From Malachius bipustulatus (taxonomy: Eukaryota; Arthropoda; Insecta; Coleoptera; Melyridae), in NCBI GenBank assembly GCA_910589415.1, contig OU342633.1:11384858-11448857 (forward strand): a stretch of 64,000 nt of DNA. Direction: 5' to 3'. The notes under the pieces are model-generated. The model made no database searches and had not been told where the DNA came from. It saw only the letters and a program-made list of their open reading frames with translations. Positions 8,912-18,318 of the stretch are shown in pieces. The position numbers and the translations under genes were made by a program. Every line of letters starts with the position of its first letter. Position 1 is the stretch's first letter.

Positions 8912-10133
8912 ATTTTTCTTACCTTTAAGCGTAATCCACGGCTTAATCCTGTCGACGGCCATCACCGTCCGATATTTTTTGCGTAAGCCTTCTCTTAAAT
9001 CCTCTACTTCATATCGGTCATTCGGTAACACATTTACCACTCGGAACGGACCCTTAAATTTTACAAGCAGCTTCCTGCTTGTGCCGGTCGCAGGATTATC
9101 AGATCTCAGGGCCATAAGTAAATCTCCTTTACAATAGACTCGAGCTTCTGCCCTGGTCTTATCAAATCGTGCCTTTTGCACCTCTTGGTCCTTCGTGATT
9201 TTCTGCGCCACCTTTCCGCGCAACTCTTTCAAGTCGACTCGCTCTAAATTGGCTTGAACCTCTGTCAAAAGTCGTGACTCTGCAACATGACGCCCTAGAG
9301 TGCCTATCAGAACCTCTAAGGGGGAGACTCCCGTCGCCTTACTGACGGTACAGTTCATTGCGCTTTGAATTTGCTTTACACATTGATCCCATTTATTTTC
9401 TGCATCACTAGCTGCATTTGTATTTAACGCATTCAAGATAGTTCTGTTGAACCTTTCGCACTGCCCATTGGCCCTTGGTGTCGCTACTGCGTTCAACACA
9501 TGTCTGATGCCATAGCTTTGGCAAAATGATCTTAACGTTTTTGACGTGAAAGCCGTACCTCTGTCAGTTATTAAGCGAGTCGGAACCCCAAATAAATACA
9601 TGAAGTTTAGAAGTACTTTCGTTACATGTCTCGTCTTCGTGTCTTTCACTGGTTCCACGATGACAAATTTGGTAAAACTATCAACAAGGACCAGCAAATA
9701 CTTACTGCCCCTCTTGCTTGGTACAAAAGGGCCTAAATGATCAGCATGTAACGTATGGAATGGTATGGATGCCTTTTCAATTGGATGTAACATACCTTGT
9801 TTCTTGCCGGATTGTTGCTTATAATATAAACAGTTAAGACATGCATTCACATATTTCCGTACAAACGTCCTCATCTTTGGGAACCAATAGTTTCGCGACA
9901 TAGCGTTTATCGTCTTTTCAAGGCCAAAATGTCCTCTCATCATGATACAGCTTACATATCTGCCACCTTGCACTTTTGGGCACTACCCAGGCTGCCCTGC
10001 CACCTGGAAGGCGCTTGTATACCGTAAGGCGTGTGGTTTCCAAACTCTGTTTTCGATTAGCTTCATTTGATAATAAAACCTTTATTATTTTTGTTTGTGC
10101 CCTTTTGTCCTTATCTGACAAATAATCTAACAA
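8897..10133 (-). pseudogene. Ty3/gypsy integrase (3' pol), frameshifted
   Basis: This is the integrase that would insert the retrotransposon's DNA. The upstream part (10133 to ~9950) holds the linker to integrase and the start of the zinc-binding HHCC domain (LYHDE). A one-base shift near 9950 moves the rest to another frame, which runs on from GHFGLEKT with NACLNCLYYK (the CxxC). The catalytic core has LHADHLGPF, LITDRGTAFTS and NGQCERFNR, matching the D,D(35)E pattern. A C-terminal module follows (VKFKGPFRVVNVLPNDRYEVEDL). The frame is open to 8897, with a normal insect gypsy integrase length and only the one shift, so decay is moderate. Confidence 0.85.
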
Positions 10134-10139
10134 ATTTCA

Positions 10140-10448
10140 TCTTTACCTTCTAAAATTGACCGTATTACTGAATCTCCATAATGACACTGAAATTTTGTCA
10201 TCTTGCAACTGGGAAGCTGAAAAACAACTACTAAATGCTTGTAATAATTCAAAAATAAGTTGTTTCTGGTTAGTAGACAATAATGAGTTTCCAAAGTTTA
10301 CGCATTCTAACTGGAGACTGTCCTGACCCTCCTCAACGTCAATAGAATTAATTGTAAACGGTGGTAAGGTTCGAAGAAAGAGTTCATTTTGCGTTTTTAA
10401 TAGAATAACGTGTGATCTTGTTATAAATAATCGGTACCAATAATTAAA
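10140..10448 (-). pseudogene. gypsy pol with RT and RNase H deleted
   Basis: Short recognisable pieces on the minus strand read from the protease tail (LLQHDLIIGTDY) to a pre-RT stretch ending CFSASQL. They then pass within a few codons to a post-RNase H linker (QCHYGDSVIRSILEG) that leads into the integrase frame. The whole reverse transcriptase and RNase H region, normally about 1.3 kb, is missing. Stops and shifts are present. This explains why the gypsy copy is only ~2.1 kb between gag and the end of integrase. Confidence 0.6.
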
Positions 10449-10658
10449 TCATGTTGAAGCAGCTCGTCTTTCAGAATTATTAAGCGAACGTTTGCGTTCA
10501 CTTCCTGTATTCGTATATTTACATTTAAAACAACGAGCGTCGTCGTTTCCCATAAATGATTTCAGCACTATTGGGTAATCACTCTGGTCAAGTGGTAGAT
10601 TTAATTTACATGCTACGGACAATTTCATTACGCAACAACTAGATCCGGTGTCGAGCAA
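10449..10658 (-). pseudogene. gypsy aspartic protease fragment
   Basis: This holds the retropepsin start MLDTGSSCCVMKLSVACKLNLPL with the classic DTGSS active-site loop. It continues to a LKSFMGND strand and then frameshifts at about 10545. It sits between the gag fragment and the deleted RT, the normal gypsy order. The protease would cut the gag-pol polyprotein. Confidence 0.7.
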
Positions 10659-10676
10659 GTATTTTTAGATTATTTA

Positions 10677-11044
10677 TTACTGCAATTTTAATAAACAGGT
10701 TTTCGAATCGGTCGCTTTGCTTTTCAATTCCTGAACCCTGCGAATCCATGCGTCTGCCCCTTGACTATTTTTCGAATCAGGTTCAAAATATGGTACCACA
10801 TTAGCGTCAAGAGCACTTAGAGCAGTATTATAATAATAAAGCACTGACATAGGAGTCTGGCTACTTACAAGTTGCTGGAGTTCTTTTACTTGCTTTTCGA
10901 GACCCTCGATTTTTGCTTGAGACAAGTCACCACCTGCTATTGGGGGCCGAGAACAGCTACGTGCCCTAGGTGGTGTTAAAGACGCCTCATATCTCGGAAG
11001 CTTGGGATACCTTGACGGCTCATGGGTCTATGGCGTGGCGGGGA
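10677..11044 (-). pseudogene. gypsy gag fragment
   Basis: This is a gag-like stretch with an N-terminal coiled-coil-type segment (AKIEGLEKQVKELQQLV). It then reads VPYFEPDSKNSQGADAWIRRVQELK, a pattern typical of insect gypsy gags at the start of the capsid domain. It ends at a stop next to the protease fragment, so the zinc knuckle is not seen. The upstream Ser/Pro/Arg-rich part (to about 11044) lies in other frames. The border with the hAT pseudogene is at about 11045. Confidence 0.55.
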
Positions 11045-13036
11045 CGTCGGGGGTGTACTACTTTTTTTTTCAGCTGCTGCACTACTGTGTGGCAAACACA
11101 TGACAATTTTCAAAAATCTTGTTAGTAATGGACACATAGGCTCTTTAAGTGAGTTTTTAATTTTATAATTTTTATCCAAAATTCCTCAAAGTCAAGTGTT
11201 GTTATATTTGGAATAATATCATCGTTTAATTCTATCGTGTGAGCAAATGAAAACATAATTTAGGTAGGCCTTGGAAAAAAAATTCATGTCTTAGATTGGA
11301 TCTGTAAAACTGTAAAATGAAAATTTTGGTTTGTAAAATCGTAAACTCATTCTGATATTGCCTTCTTCTTGTTTTCCAATTTTATTGTCAAATAATAATT
11401 ATTTTGACATTTGCTGAAATAAGGTGCATCAGATTGTTAAAATTAGTTTTGTATTTCTTGAATAACGCGGACATAAATTATTCGGAGATTGTTCCAGTTA
11501 CCGTGAAATTTATTGGATTATTGACACTGCAAAACCCCGTAAAAATGTCATTTCAAGCCAAAGCAATAAAGGATTAATATCTAATAATAGTTTTCCTGCA
11601 GTTTGCCCTTTGTAAAATAGTAGGTATTTATGTTTAAGGTCCAATTACTTATCGAATTATCTATCTTATTAATTATAGTAAAGTCATTTATTAAGTATTT
11701 GCACCTGAGGGTTTAACATAAACATACACCAGAAAGAACCCACCACAAGATATAAAAATAAAATCAAACAAGAATAAAGTAACATAACCAATGAAAATGG
11801 GAATAAATCCAGAGATGTTTACACCATATATTAGGAACTTTCTTCCTATTATGCACTCATGCTCATGATAAAAGTAAGGTCTGTGATCTGTGGCTCTAGT
11901 GGTGGCCATTTTTTAAGAGGGCAAACTCTTCTGCAAATAATGTTTATAAATTTTTGCCGGACAGTCGCTCGCCCAATTTTTTTTTCGAAAAACTATTCCC
12001 ATAAAGTTGGTATGTCTGTGCTTCTCCTAAATATATAGCTGTGCCAACGGAATCTTGCCTTGTCACACCCTTACCTAAAAAAGTCCAGATAGGTGGTACG
12101 GTTTAAAAAACACAAATACGGCCCTAAAGGTGGAATGCGTTCATAAACAGAAACTGACGTTTATGTTTAACAACCAGAGTGATGCCTTACATTTTCCGGA
12201 ATATCGTCAGATTGTTCCATTTTATAAACGTAATTTGAACGAGAAAGCAAAGTAAATAATAATTGAAAAGTATTAGATTATGTGTAATTACTGTCAGATT
12301 CACACTTTTTTTGAATTTAATACAAATTTTTGTAATTTACTAATATTATGCACAGAATTGATTCACCCATGTGTTTCTTCAAAACTCTGCGAGTGCATTT
12401 CAAGCGTCGTCATCGGCAATTTATGAACGATGCTAGATTTTTATCCAATCAAGCGAACTGGTTATTTTATGAACGCATCCAGAGTTTTTCATGTATGATG
12501 CAAACTGTAATTCATGAACGCACCCCAGACCACTCAAAATCAGAAAATAAGAAAAATAAGATTTTTAAAATTAATGACAGTGATTTTATCGTAGGATTCA
12601 ATCTAAGACATGAAATTTTTTTCCAGGGCCTACCTAAATTATGTTTTCATTTGCTCACACGATAGTAGCTGTCTCCACTCAATATTAATATTTTCATAAT
12701 CAGACTCGGGAAACGGGAAATGTATTATGAGTGGCATAAAAGAATTGATTTCACCAGTTAGTGCTTTGTTGGGTTCTAAATAATTTAATCTAGTTAAAAT
12801 AGGACTGTCAAATGGAATTTGTTGTTTAGTTTGTATGGTCAATTCTATTTAAAAATCTAATGCTCTGATTCTAAAATTTTTAATATCTGCTTCTGCTGCT
12901 TGCTCTCTCGAAACATTATTTACAAGAGTTTCACATTTAGCACCATAATATATATGTTCAAGTTGTTTGTAAGCGGACGTCATGTTTGGATTAATTAAAT
13001 GTATTTCTGTTCTATCTACATACTCATTTTTTTTAA
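11045..13036 (-). pseudogene. hAT transposase C-terminal region, split
   Basis: This is the C-terminal part of a hAT-type transposase. The first block (13036-12663) runs from NEYVDRTEIHLINPNMTSAY to an in-frame TAA near 12850 and on to EWRQLL. The second block (11234-11045) continues with ELNDDIIPN and ends in the hAT dimerisation motif CPLLTRFLKIVMCLPHSSAAAE. The two blocks are separated by the element at 11235-12662. Ignoring that element and one TA copy keeps a single frame. The BED finger, RNase H core and 5' part are absent. The end at 11045 abuts the gypsy gag, so the gypsy may have inserted into or replaced the hAT 3' end. Confidence 0.75.
11235..12662. mobile_element. TA-flanked DNA element with ~66 bp TIRs
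   Basis: The ends are imperfect inverted repeats of about 66 bp beginning TCGTGTGAGCAAATGAAAAC (11235-11300 and 12597-12662). TA lies at 11233-11234 and 12663-12664. The insertion point is inside hAT coding sequence, and the flanks rejoin in frame if one TA is kept. This fixes the ends precisely. The interior holds only small frames (11691-11909 minus and 12348-12665 plus) with no transposase motif I recognise. A TA duplication suggests a Tc1/mariner-like mechanism, but the TIR start is not one I can place. Confidence 0.75.
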
Positions 13037-13079
13037 TTACGCAAAATTACGTAAACTTTAACCACTTCTGGCAATAATA

Positions 13080-13809
13080 TACAGGGTGTTGATTTTCAAA
13101 GCGGGCCATAGGGGACTGGCATTGCGAAAGTGGTTTTTGAGGATTCCTGCTCGCCGTTTAAACTGACAGAAATGGTTTTGGTATCAAAATGAAGCTAAAA
13201 TTATTGCGCATAACGCTTGACATAAGAAATTAATTTAATTTCACGTTGTTTTCTAAAATTCTTCAGTAAAAATTCAAGTAATTGTTAATGTTTAATCACA
13301 AAATAGCATGCCTTGCCTAAACAATAATGACGTTTCTACGTTTTGACAATCCAATAATAAAACTTTATAAGTCAGTAGGTAATAATAAAGTCCGGTTCTA
13401 TTTAAAAATGGGTTACCTATACAAAACCAAGAAAGAGTCTTTATGGTGAAAACCTACTTACAGTGTAGCCAGTTACAGGATGGTTAAATAGAACCAGACT
13501 TTATTATTACCTACTGACTTATAAAGTTTTATTATTGGATTGTCGAAACGCAGAAACGTCATTATTGTTTAGGCAAGGCATGCTATTTTGTGATTAAACA
13601 TTAACAATTACTTGAATTTTTACTGAAGAATTTTAAAAAACAACGTGAAATTAAATTAATTTCTGATGTCAAGCGTTATGCGCAATAATTTTAGCTTCAT
13701 TTTGATACCAAAGCCATTTCTGTCAGTTTAAACGGCGAGCACGAATCCTCAAAAACCACTTTCGCAATGCTAATCCCCTATGGCCCGCTTTGAAAATCAA
13801 CACCCTGTA
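13080..13809. mobile_element. foldback element, TACAGGGTG ends
   Basis: This is a near-perfect palindrome with arms of about 325 bp (13080-13404 and 13485-13809) around an ~80 bp centre. It starts TACAGGGTGTTGATTTTCAA and ends with the reverse complement. TA precedes it at 13078-13079. No coding potential. The arms differ by only a few bases, so it is fairly recent or kept alike by pairing. It separates the hAT remnant from the gypsy LTR. Confidence 0.85.
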
Positions 13810-13947
13810 TGTATCTTCTCGCTTTGAAACAGCAAATTTGGGGCTTTCGTTGATAATTATTATTTACTTCGCGATTAGAGACAATTAATTATTAATTGAT
13901 ACAGTTTTTGCGACGACGATAGACGTCTTATCTACACCAGTACCGGC

Positions 13948-13956
13948 TATATAAAG
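13948..13956 (+). promoter_or_regulatory. LTR TATA box
   Basis: TATATAAAG sits about 50-60 bp upstream of the (TC)n tract and hairpin region. This places the U3/R border near 13975-13985. Confidence 0.6.
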
Positions 13957-14009
13957 AACGCCAGCCAAAGGATCGGCAGAGAGCATGCTGGGAATTGACC
14001 GGTAAGGAT

Positions 14010-14035
14010 CTCTCTCTCTCTCTCTCTCTCTCTCT
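14010..14035 (+). repeat. (TC)13 microsatellite in LTR leader
   Basis: This is an uninterrupted run of TC dinucleotides immediately before the hairpin series. It may be transcribed as a pyrimidine-rich leader. Confidence 0.9.
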
Positions 14036-14406
14036 GGGTGCATTGAGCCTGGAGATCAGTTGGAGCATTCAGTGAGTGCTCCAGGATAAGCAAGGTTGAT
14101 GAAGTGAGTTGACCGAGCTATAATCCGATATCAGAAATCGTGGCCAGGGTGCATTGAGCTCTGGCAGGCGATCGATCCTTATACGCAGCCAGTCGGTGCT
14201 GTATTGAGGTGCCGGTAACCCCCCTTTCCCTCCCCGGCATATAGTGTAGGCCGGACAATCCCTGGAGCCGTAGTAACGACGCATTGAGTTGTTAAGCGAC
14301 GGCTCCAACCCAGCCAGCTTGTCCTCCGGGTACCGAGGAGGGCGTATTGAGCTCGATCGGACCCCGTAACCGTTAACAACCGTCCCGACGTCGTGCTGAG
14401 ACGTCG
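14033..14406 (+). other. series of ~9 RNA hairpins with shared 9-nt loop
   Basis: Consecutive short inverted repeats, mostly 6 bp, each enclose a 9-base loop of type TGCATTGAG. Stems and loops: 14033-14053 TCTGGG[TGCATTGAG]CCTGGA; 14061-14083 TGGAGCA[TTCAGTGAG]; 14094-14114 GGTTGA[TGAAGTGAG]; 14144-14164 CCAGGG[TGCATTGAG]; 14194-14214 CGGTGC[TGTATTGAG]; 14234-14254 CCGGC with an 11-nt loop; 14274-14294 TAACGA[CGCATTGAG] inside an outer stem GGAGCCGT/ACGGCTCC (14264-14306); 14340-14354 [CGTATTGAG] inside CCGA/TCGG; 14386-14406 CGACGT[CGTGCTGAG]ACGTCG. Stem sequences differ while pairing is kept (some G-T), which is covariation between repeats. Location in the transcribed leader suggests an RNA role such as packaging or translation control, but that is inference. 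Confidence 0.7.
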
Positions 14407-14759
14407 AACGCGGCTTTTGTTCTAGATAGCGCCAGCCAACGGAGGCCATCGCCCGGACGGCTCCGCGACGTGTATCTTGCATACGGTCGAGGCCGGTACA
14501 GACCGTGCGACAGCGACTGAATTACTGACGATGAACGGCGGGTGGCGAGGCGAGAGCACCAACAACAGTAGCATCGAAGGAGCCAATGATAGTCGAGGCC
14601 GCCTTCGACGCGAGTATCTGAAGGAAATCCGGTCGCACTCCGGAACGAGGGTCACCCCATTCTCTCACTCAGAGGACAGAACGACCCTAGGATAAATTGT
14701 CTAATTGTGTGAATAGTAGTACCATATCTACGATATATTGTACATACAATTCGTTTGTA

Positions 14760-14765
14760 AATAAA
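14760..14765 (+). promoter_or_regulatory. LTR polyadenylation signal
   Basis: AATAAA lies in AT-rich sequence about 90 bp before the LTR end, consistent with an R/U5 border shortly after it. Confidence 0.5.
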
Positions 14766-14859
14766 TCCTAATTATTTAATTGACTTGTCACGGGTACTTC
14801 GAGGCAGAAATCCATCCCTGGGAACTTTCCTCAAACAACAGAAAAATCCCGTTACAAGA

Positions 14860-15002
14860 TAGGCGCCCAACGTTTGAATTTAAACTCTTCAGCGACAGCA
14901 CCACAGTACAGTACAGTCACAGGACCAGAATGAGACAGTAATAGTACCTAGCGGGATGAGTTACAAGATTGACGCCTAATATTCGATTGACGCCTAATAT
15001 TC
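14860..15002 (+). promoter_or_regulatory. primer-binding site region, partly duplicated
   Basis: TAGGCGCCCAACG at 14860-14872 is one base off the TGGCGCCCAACG primer-binding sequence common in insect gypsy elements. About 107 bp further on, TTACAAGATTGACGCC resembles the same LTR-end/PBS junction. Part of this, GATTGACGCCTAATATTC, is an exact 18 bp tandem pair (14967-14984, 14985-15002). Reverse transcription would be primed at the first site. Confidence 0.55.
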
Positions 15003-15087
15003 AAGTCTTCAGCCCCAGCAACACAAGACAACACACGACAGAATAAAACAGTAACAGAACCGAGTAGGAACAGGACCAGGACACAAG

Positions 15088-15335
15088 ATGACCGACAGAG
15101 CCGAGCAAGACCGAATCACCGCTTTGGAAGCCGAGATAGCACATATAAAACTGGCTCTCCAATCAGCAAGAAGGCAGCGGCACCGGAAACCACCAGCCAG
15201 GCACAGCAGCCGTCACAAGCGGAGATGATCGACCACGCCCGCGAATGGGGACTGCAATTCAATCACAAGCGGGACAACGCGGTCCTATTCATCGAACGCC
15301 TGGAAGAGCTGCAAAGCACGTACAACTTTTAATTC
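15088..15335 (+). pseudogene. gypsy gag start, frameshifted and truncated
   Basis: This is the start of gag after the LTR leader. The ATG at 15088 opens MTDRAEQDRITALEAEIAHI, a heptad-like N-terminus similar in style to the gag at 10925. A frameshift after about 30 codons moves the recognisable capsid start (AREWGLQFNHKRDNAVLFIE, then RLEELQSTY) to another frame. The sequence stops at about 15335, where minus-strand hAT sequence begins, so the rest of gag-pol is lost. Confidence 0.65.
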
Positions 15336-15339
15336 ATTC

Positions 15340-16250
15340 ACTAATTCCAAAACATATGATAAAAAACAAAAATATATTTTATATAGGATTTCTCAACCCA
15401 TTTAAAATTGTTTTTGCGACTTGGAGATTGTCTTCAAGGGCAGTTCGAGTAAAAAATAATTCTAAGGTTGCCATTGTTCTTAGATTCGGTTGACAACAAA
15501 CTGCAGTGAAAGCCATCTTGTTTACATTCAAAAACATTTGAAATTCTTTAAGCTCCGTCTATGCGTTTGGAGCTGTGTGCAAAAATGAATAAACATCTCG
15601 AGCAAGATCTTCTACAGTACTTGGCAATTTATTGCATGCATGTGATCTGCATAGATGAAAGGAGTGGCATACACACCCCAATACAAATAATTTTGGTACA
15701 TCATTTTTGAACCGTGCGGCCAAACCTGAAATTGCCCCCATCATAACACAGGCAATTTTTGCAGCAAAACCAACAAATTTTTCGAAAGGAATTGTATTAG
15801 ATTCTAAAATATTTTTTTCAACTAAATACAAATGTCATTTGACGCCTCTAGTTCGAATATCCCTAAAAATCTATCTTGAATTTTATTTTCATTTGTAAAT
15901 ATTCGTACTACTACAGCTAAGCATTTTTTTTGTGCTGGTATCTGTAGTTTCGTCGACGATAAGTGAAAATGGACGTTTTCATCAAAAAAAAAAAGCTTCG
16001 TTGAAACTTTTCGGTCCTAATAAATTTAAAACTAAAGCTTGAGTGCGACTACATTTAATTTTTTTTGCTATTGCCGAATCTGCATAAATTGCTTGATTAA
16101 GTTGCGGTAAATGTTCTAACAGCCTAAATGGTAAATTATGTTCCACAATCAAGCCAAGCAGCTTTAAAATACCACGTTGTGTATTACTCTTCAATTTAGC
16201 AGACGTCACCATTGTTAGTAGACTTTCTAATTTAGGTTTTTTTTTACTCT
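15340..16250 (-). pseudogene. hAT-like (DUF4371 type) transposase, decayed
   Basis: This is a second hAT-family transposase, of the type often annotated as DUF4371/ZMYM-like. It reads on the minus strand in several frames: HNLPFRLLEHLPQLNQAIYA and KIKCSRTQ (16212-15990); FSLIVDETTDTSTKK with the first catalytic Asp (about 15960); a shifted DRFLGIFELEAS; then FEKFVGFAAKIACVMMGAIS and VLGCVCHSFHLC (15831-15600). Downstream of an in-frame break it continues as a decayed stretch with RWLSL and LFFTRTALEDNL (to about 15340). At least three frameshifts are present, and the C-terminal dimerisation domain is missing where the gypsy fragment begins. Confidence 0.75.
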
Positions 16251-16278
16251 TACCCTCTTTATGTGGCTCAAAGACCTA

Positions 16279-17243
16279 CTATGCCGTTACAATGTTTTTT
16301 AATTGAGAAAACATATGTGGTGGTAAAGCAGGAACTGAGACATGAATTGCACCAAGTTTATGTTGACCTGCATGGCTGCCCAATGGATTGCCTATTTCGA
16401 AATCATCATAGAACACTACCAAAGGCATTATAATGACATCAGAATCCTGCGACTCTTGTGATGGAAACCATGTCTGCCAAACAGAACCTTGCATCACATT
16501 CGTAATGGATATTCCATTTGCAGTCGATGGTGTCTGCTCTTTGAACTTAACAGACTCTTCCAAATGCTTTAAATATTCTGAAACATCTCTCCAAATAGCT
16601 TCGATAGAGAAAATTTTTTGAAAAACTTCTCCTAAAGAAATTAATTGCATAGTGCACTTTTTATTGCACAATTTGAATTTATTTGATTTTGTACTAGTAC
16701 GGTTACCCACAGTTACTTCATTAGGAGGAATATATGAATCTAGAGAGGTGAATTGTTTCAGACACCTATATTCTGACCGAAATTGTGATATGGAACTCTT
16801 TAAGGAAGACAGCATTTCATTGATACCAACATTTACTTCTTCAGGAACACTTTCATTTGGCACAATTGACTGAAACTTAAGTTTTAGATTCTCAGATGCA
16901 TCGTTGACAAAATTTTGAAAACTACTGACAACAAATTGTATTGCTGAACGTGGCAATAATGAATTCGCATACACAGAAGCGATAAATCGAGAAGTGTTTT
17001 GAAGCAGATTGCAGTTGGCATTATCATAATTAATTACCAACTAACTTACTTGAGGATGATAAGGTGTCTCATTCAGACAGTCTATTGAATCAAAAGTCGA
17101 AAAGTCAGCACACTGAGCAGAAGTGGAAGCTATACCCTCTACAGGGACTATTTCTCTACAGTGAACTAATTTTACATGACGCCTGAAAGAATCGACACTT
17201 GGAAACTGCCTGTAACACCCTGCCTCGCCACACTTATAACTTA
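16279..17243 (-). pseudogene. C2H2 finger transposon gene (gene 2 type), N-terminal half
   Basis: This is part of an unnamed TE-type gene. The first exon-like block (17243-17044) follows a possible acceptor (TTTTTTTTAAG) and encodes a C2H2 finger, CGEAGCYRQFPSVDSFRRHV. It ends at CCTCAA followed by GTAAGT, which looks like a donor. A second block of 253 codons (17040-16279) has FIASVYANSLLPRSAIQFVV, then VVFYDDFEIGNPLGSHAGQH and HKLGAIHVSVPALPPHMFS. Proteins with a finger, an LPR..VQ segment and a DD.E.NPLGSHAG..K.GA segment are, from memory, a multicopy invertebrate/fish family that looks transposon-derived. The C-terminal half is missing where the hAT pseudogene starts. The gene-2 block at 34707-35210 matches its first part, and 19854-20762 may be the partner gene. 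Confidence 0.6.
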
Positions 17244-17440
17244 AAAAAATGTAGAATATTTTATGCAATCTCTTCTCATATGGTAGATGAGGTAACTCTC
17301 TACGGTTATTAGTTTCTGAGATACAGCCGCTTATCTCGCTTATTGGCCCACCCTGTACAAGTTACTTACAGCGATAATTTTTTGTTGAAACTGCACACAT
17401 TTCATGATACATATAAATAAAGTCATCAATAACAAATTTT

Positions 17441-17442
<2 letters not shown>

Positions 17443-17483
<41 letters not shown>
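17443..17483. repeat. (TA)n microsatellite
   Basis: An uninterrupted TA run of about 40 bp. A solo TACAGGGTGGGCC end (on the minus strand, about 17347-17359) lies 90 bp to the left, the remnant of another foldback-type element. Confidence 0.9.
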
Positions 17484-17485
<2 letters not shown>

Positions 17486-17987
17486 GTTTGAAATTACAAA
17501 TTGCAGTCTTACGATTAACATGTTGTTTAGTTTATTAAATTACATATGATTGGTTTCGTCGATCATATGTAATTTATTGAATAATGGAAATATAAACAGG
17601 TGACACTATTTAAAACAAAAAAATAGCCTAAACATGTTAGAGATTACAAGGTTAAAATAATAAGAAAACAATATCAAGAAAAACTTTATTGAAGTAAAAG
17701 GAATACTGTTTGGAATGTAAATGTATTCAGCAACAGAAATCTTGAACTGTATTACATTGTCAAGTAGTAATACAGTGATATTCTGTAAACTAGGGATGCA
17801 CGAAATATTTAAATAAATGACAACTCAATAGCCATGTTAGTAGAAGATCAAACATTATATTAATCACGTTATACACATCTGCTATTGCTATATAAAATGA
17901 CTTGAATAGTTGGATTGCAATGTCGCAAACGAAAAAAAAAAAAACAGACACTTTCATAAGAATTGTTTAAAAGAAAACTCAAAAATA
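17484..17987. other. AT-rich spacer
   Basis: No gene is seen. A short palindrome, ATTACATATGAT...ATCATATGTAAT, lies at 17537-17571. Confidence 0.4.
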
Positions 17988-18121
17988 CAGTGTGCCTCGC
18001 TAATCGAATCTAACAACAATTTTTTTATTAAAAATAAAACACATGATTCAGTTATGGACAGGGAGTAATGTGTTTTATTTTAAAGAAAAAATATTTAGAT
18101 TCGGTAAGTGAGGCCTGACTG
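17988..18121. mobile_element. 134 bp Tc1/pogo-type MITE
   Basis: The ends are inverted repeats: CAGTGTGCCTCGCTAATCGA on the left against CAGTCAGGCCTCACTTACCG on the right, both followed by ATCTAA. TA lies on both sides (17986-17987 and 18122-18123). The CAGT start and TA target fit a non-autonomous pogo/Tigger-like element. It has no coding content. Confidence 0.75.
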
Positions 18122-18318
18122 TACATACAGAGAGGTAGCGGTACATATTACATTGAAAACAAAATAAGTTAGTCAAAGATGAAAAATAAAAGTGGTAAAG
18201 CTAATCTTTTCAGATGTAGCAGTACCACCAGAAACAAATAACCTTAAGCTTAAGATGAGGTAGATTATTTTGACGAACTTTTTTTTGCAAGCATAGCAAG
18301 TTAGCATCGTTCTTTTAA

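Larger units (their letters stand above)
13820..14856 (+). mobile_element. Ty3/gypsy LTR (about 1 kb)
   Basis: This is a long terminal repeat in plus orientation. A TATA box lies at 13948-13956, a (TC)n tract at 14010-14035, a structured GC-rich leader at 14033-14406 and AATAAA at 14760-14765. The end is GTTACA, followed by a primer-binding-like sequence at 14860. The 5' border is uncertain because the foldback element lies against it. The other LTR is not in the window. Confidence 0.6.

Noticed and set aside
11691..11909. 72-codon membrane-like protein inside the TA-flanked element
   Set aside because: It has two hydrophobic stretches but no family resemblance, and AT-rich DNA often gives such frames.
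14069..14695. Overlapping frames in the LTR (14069-14482, 14422-14655, 14477-14695)
   Set aside because: They arise in the GC-rich LTR leader on both strands and match nothing. The hairpin structure explains the sequence better.
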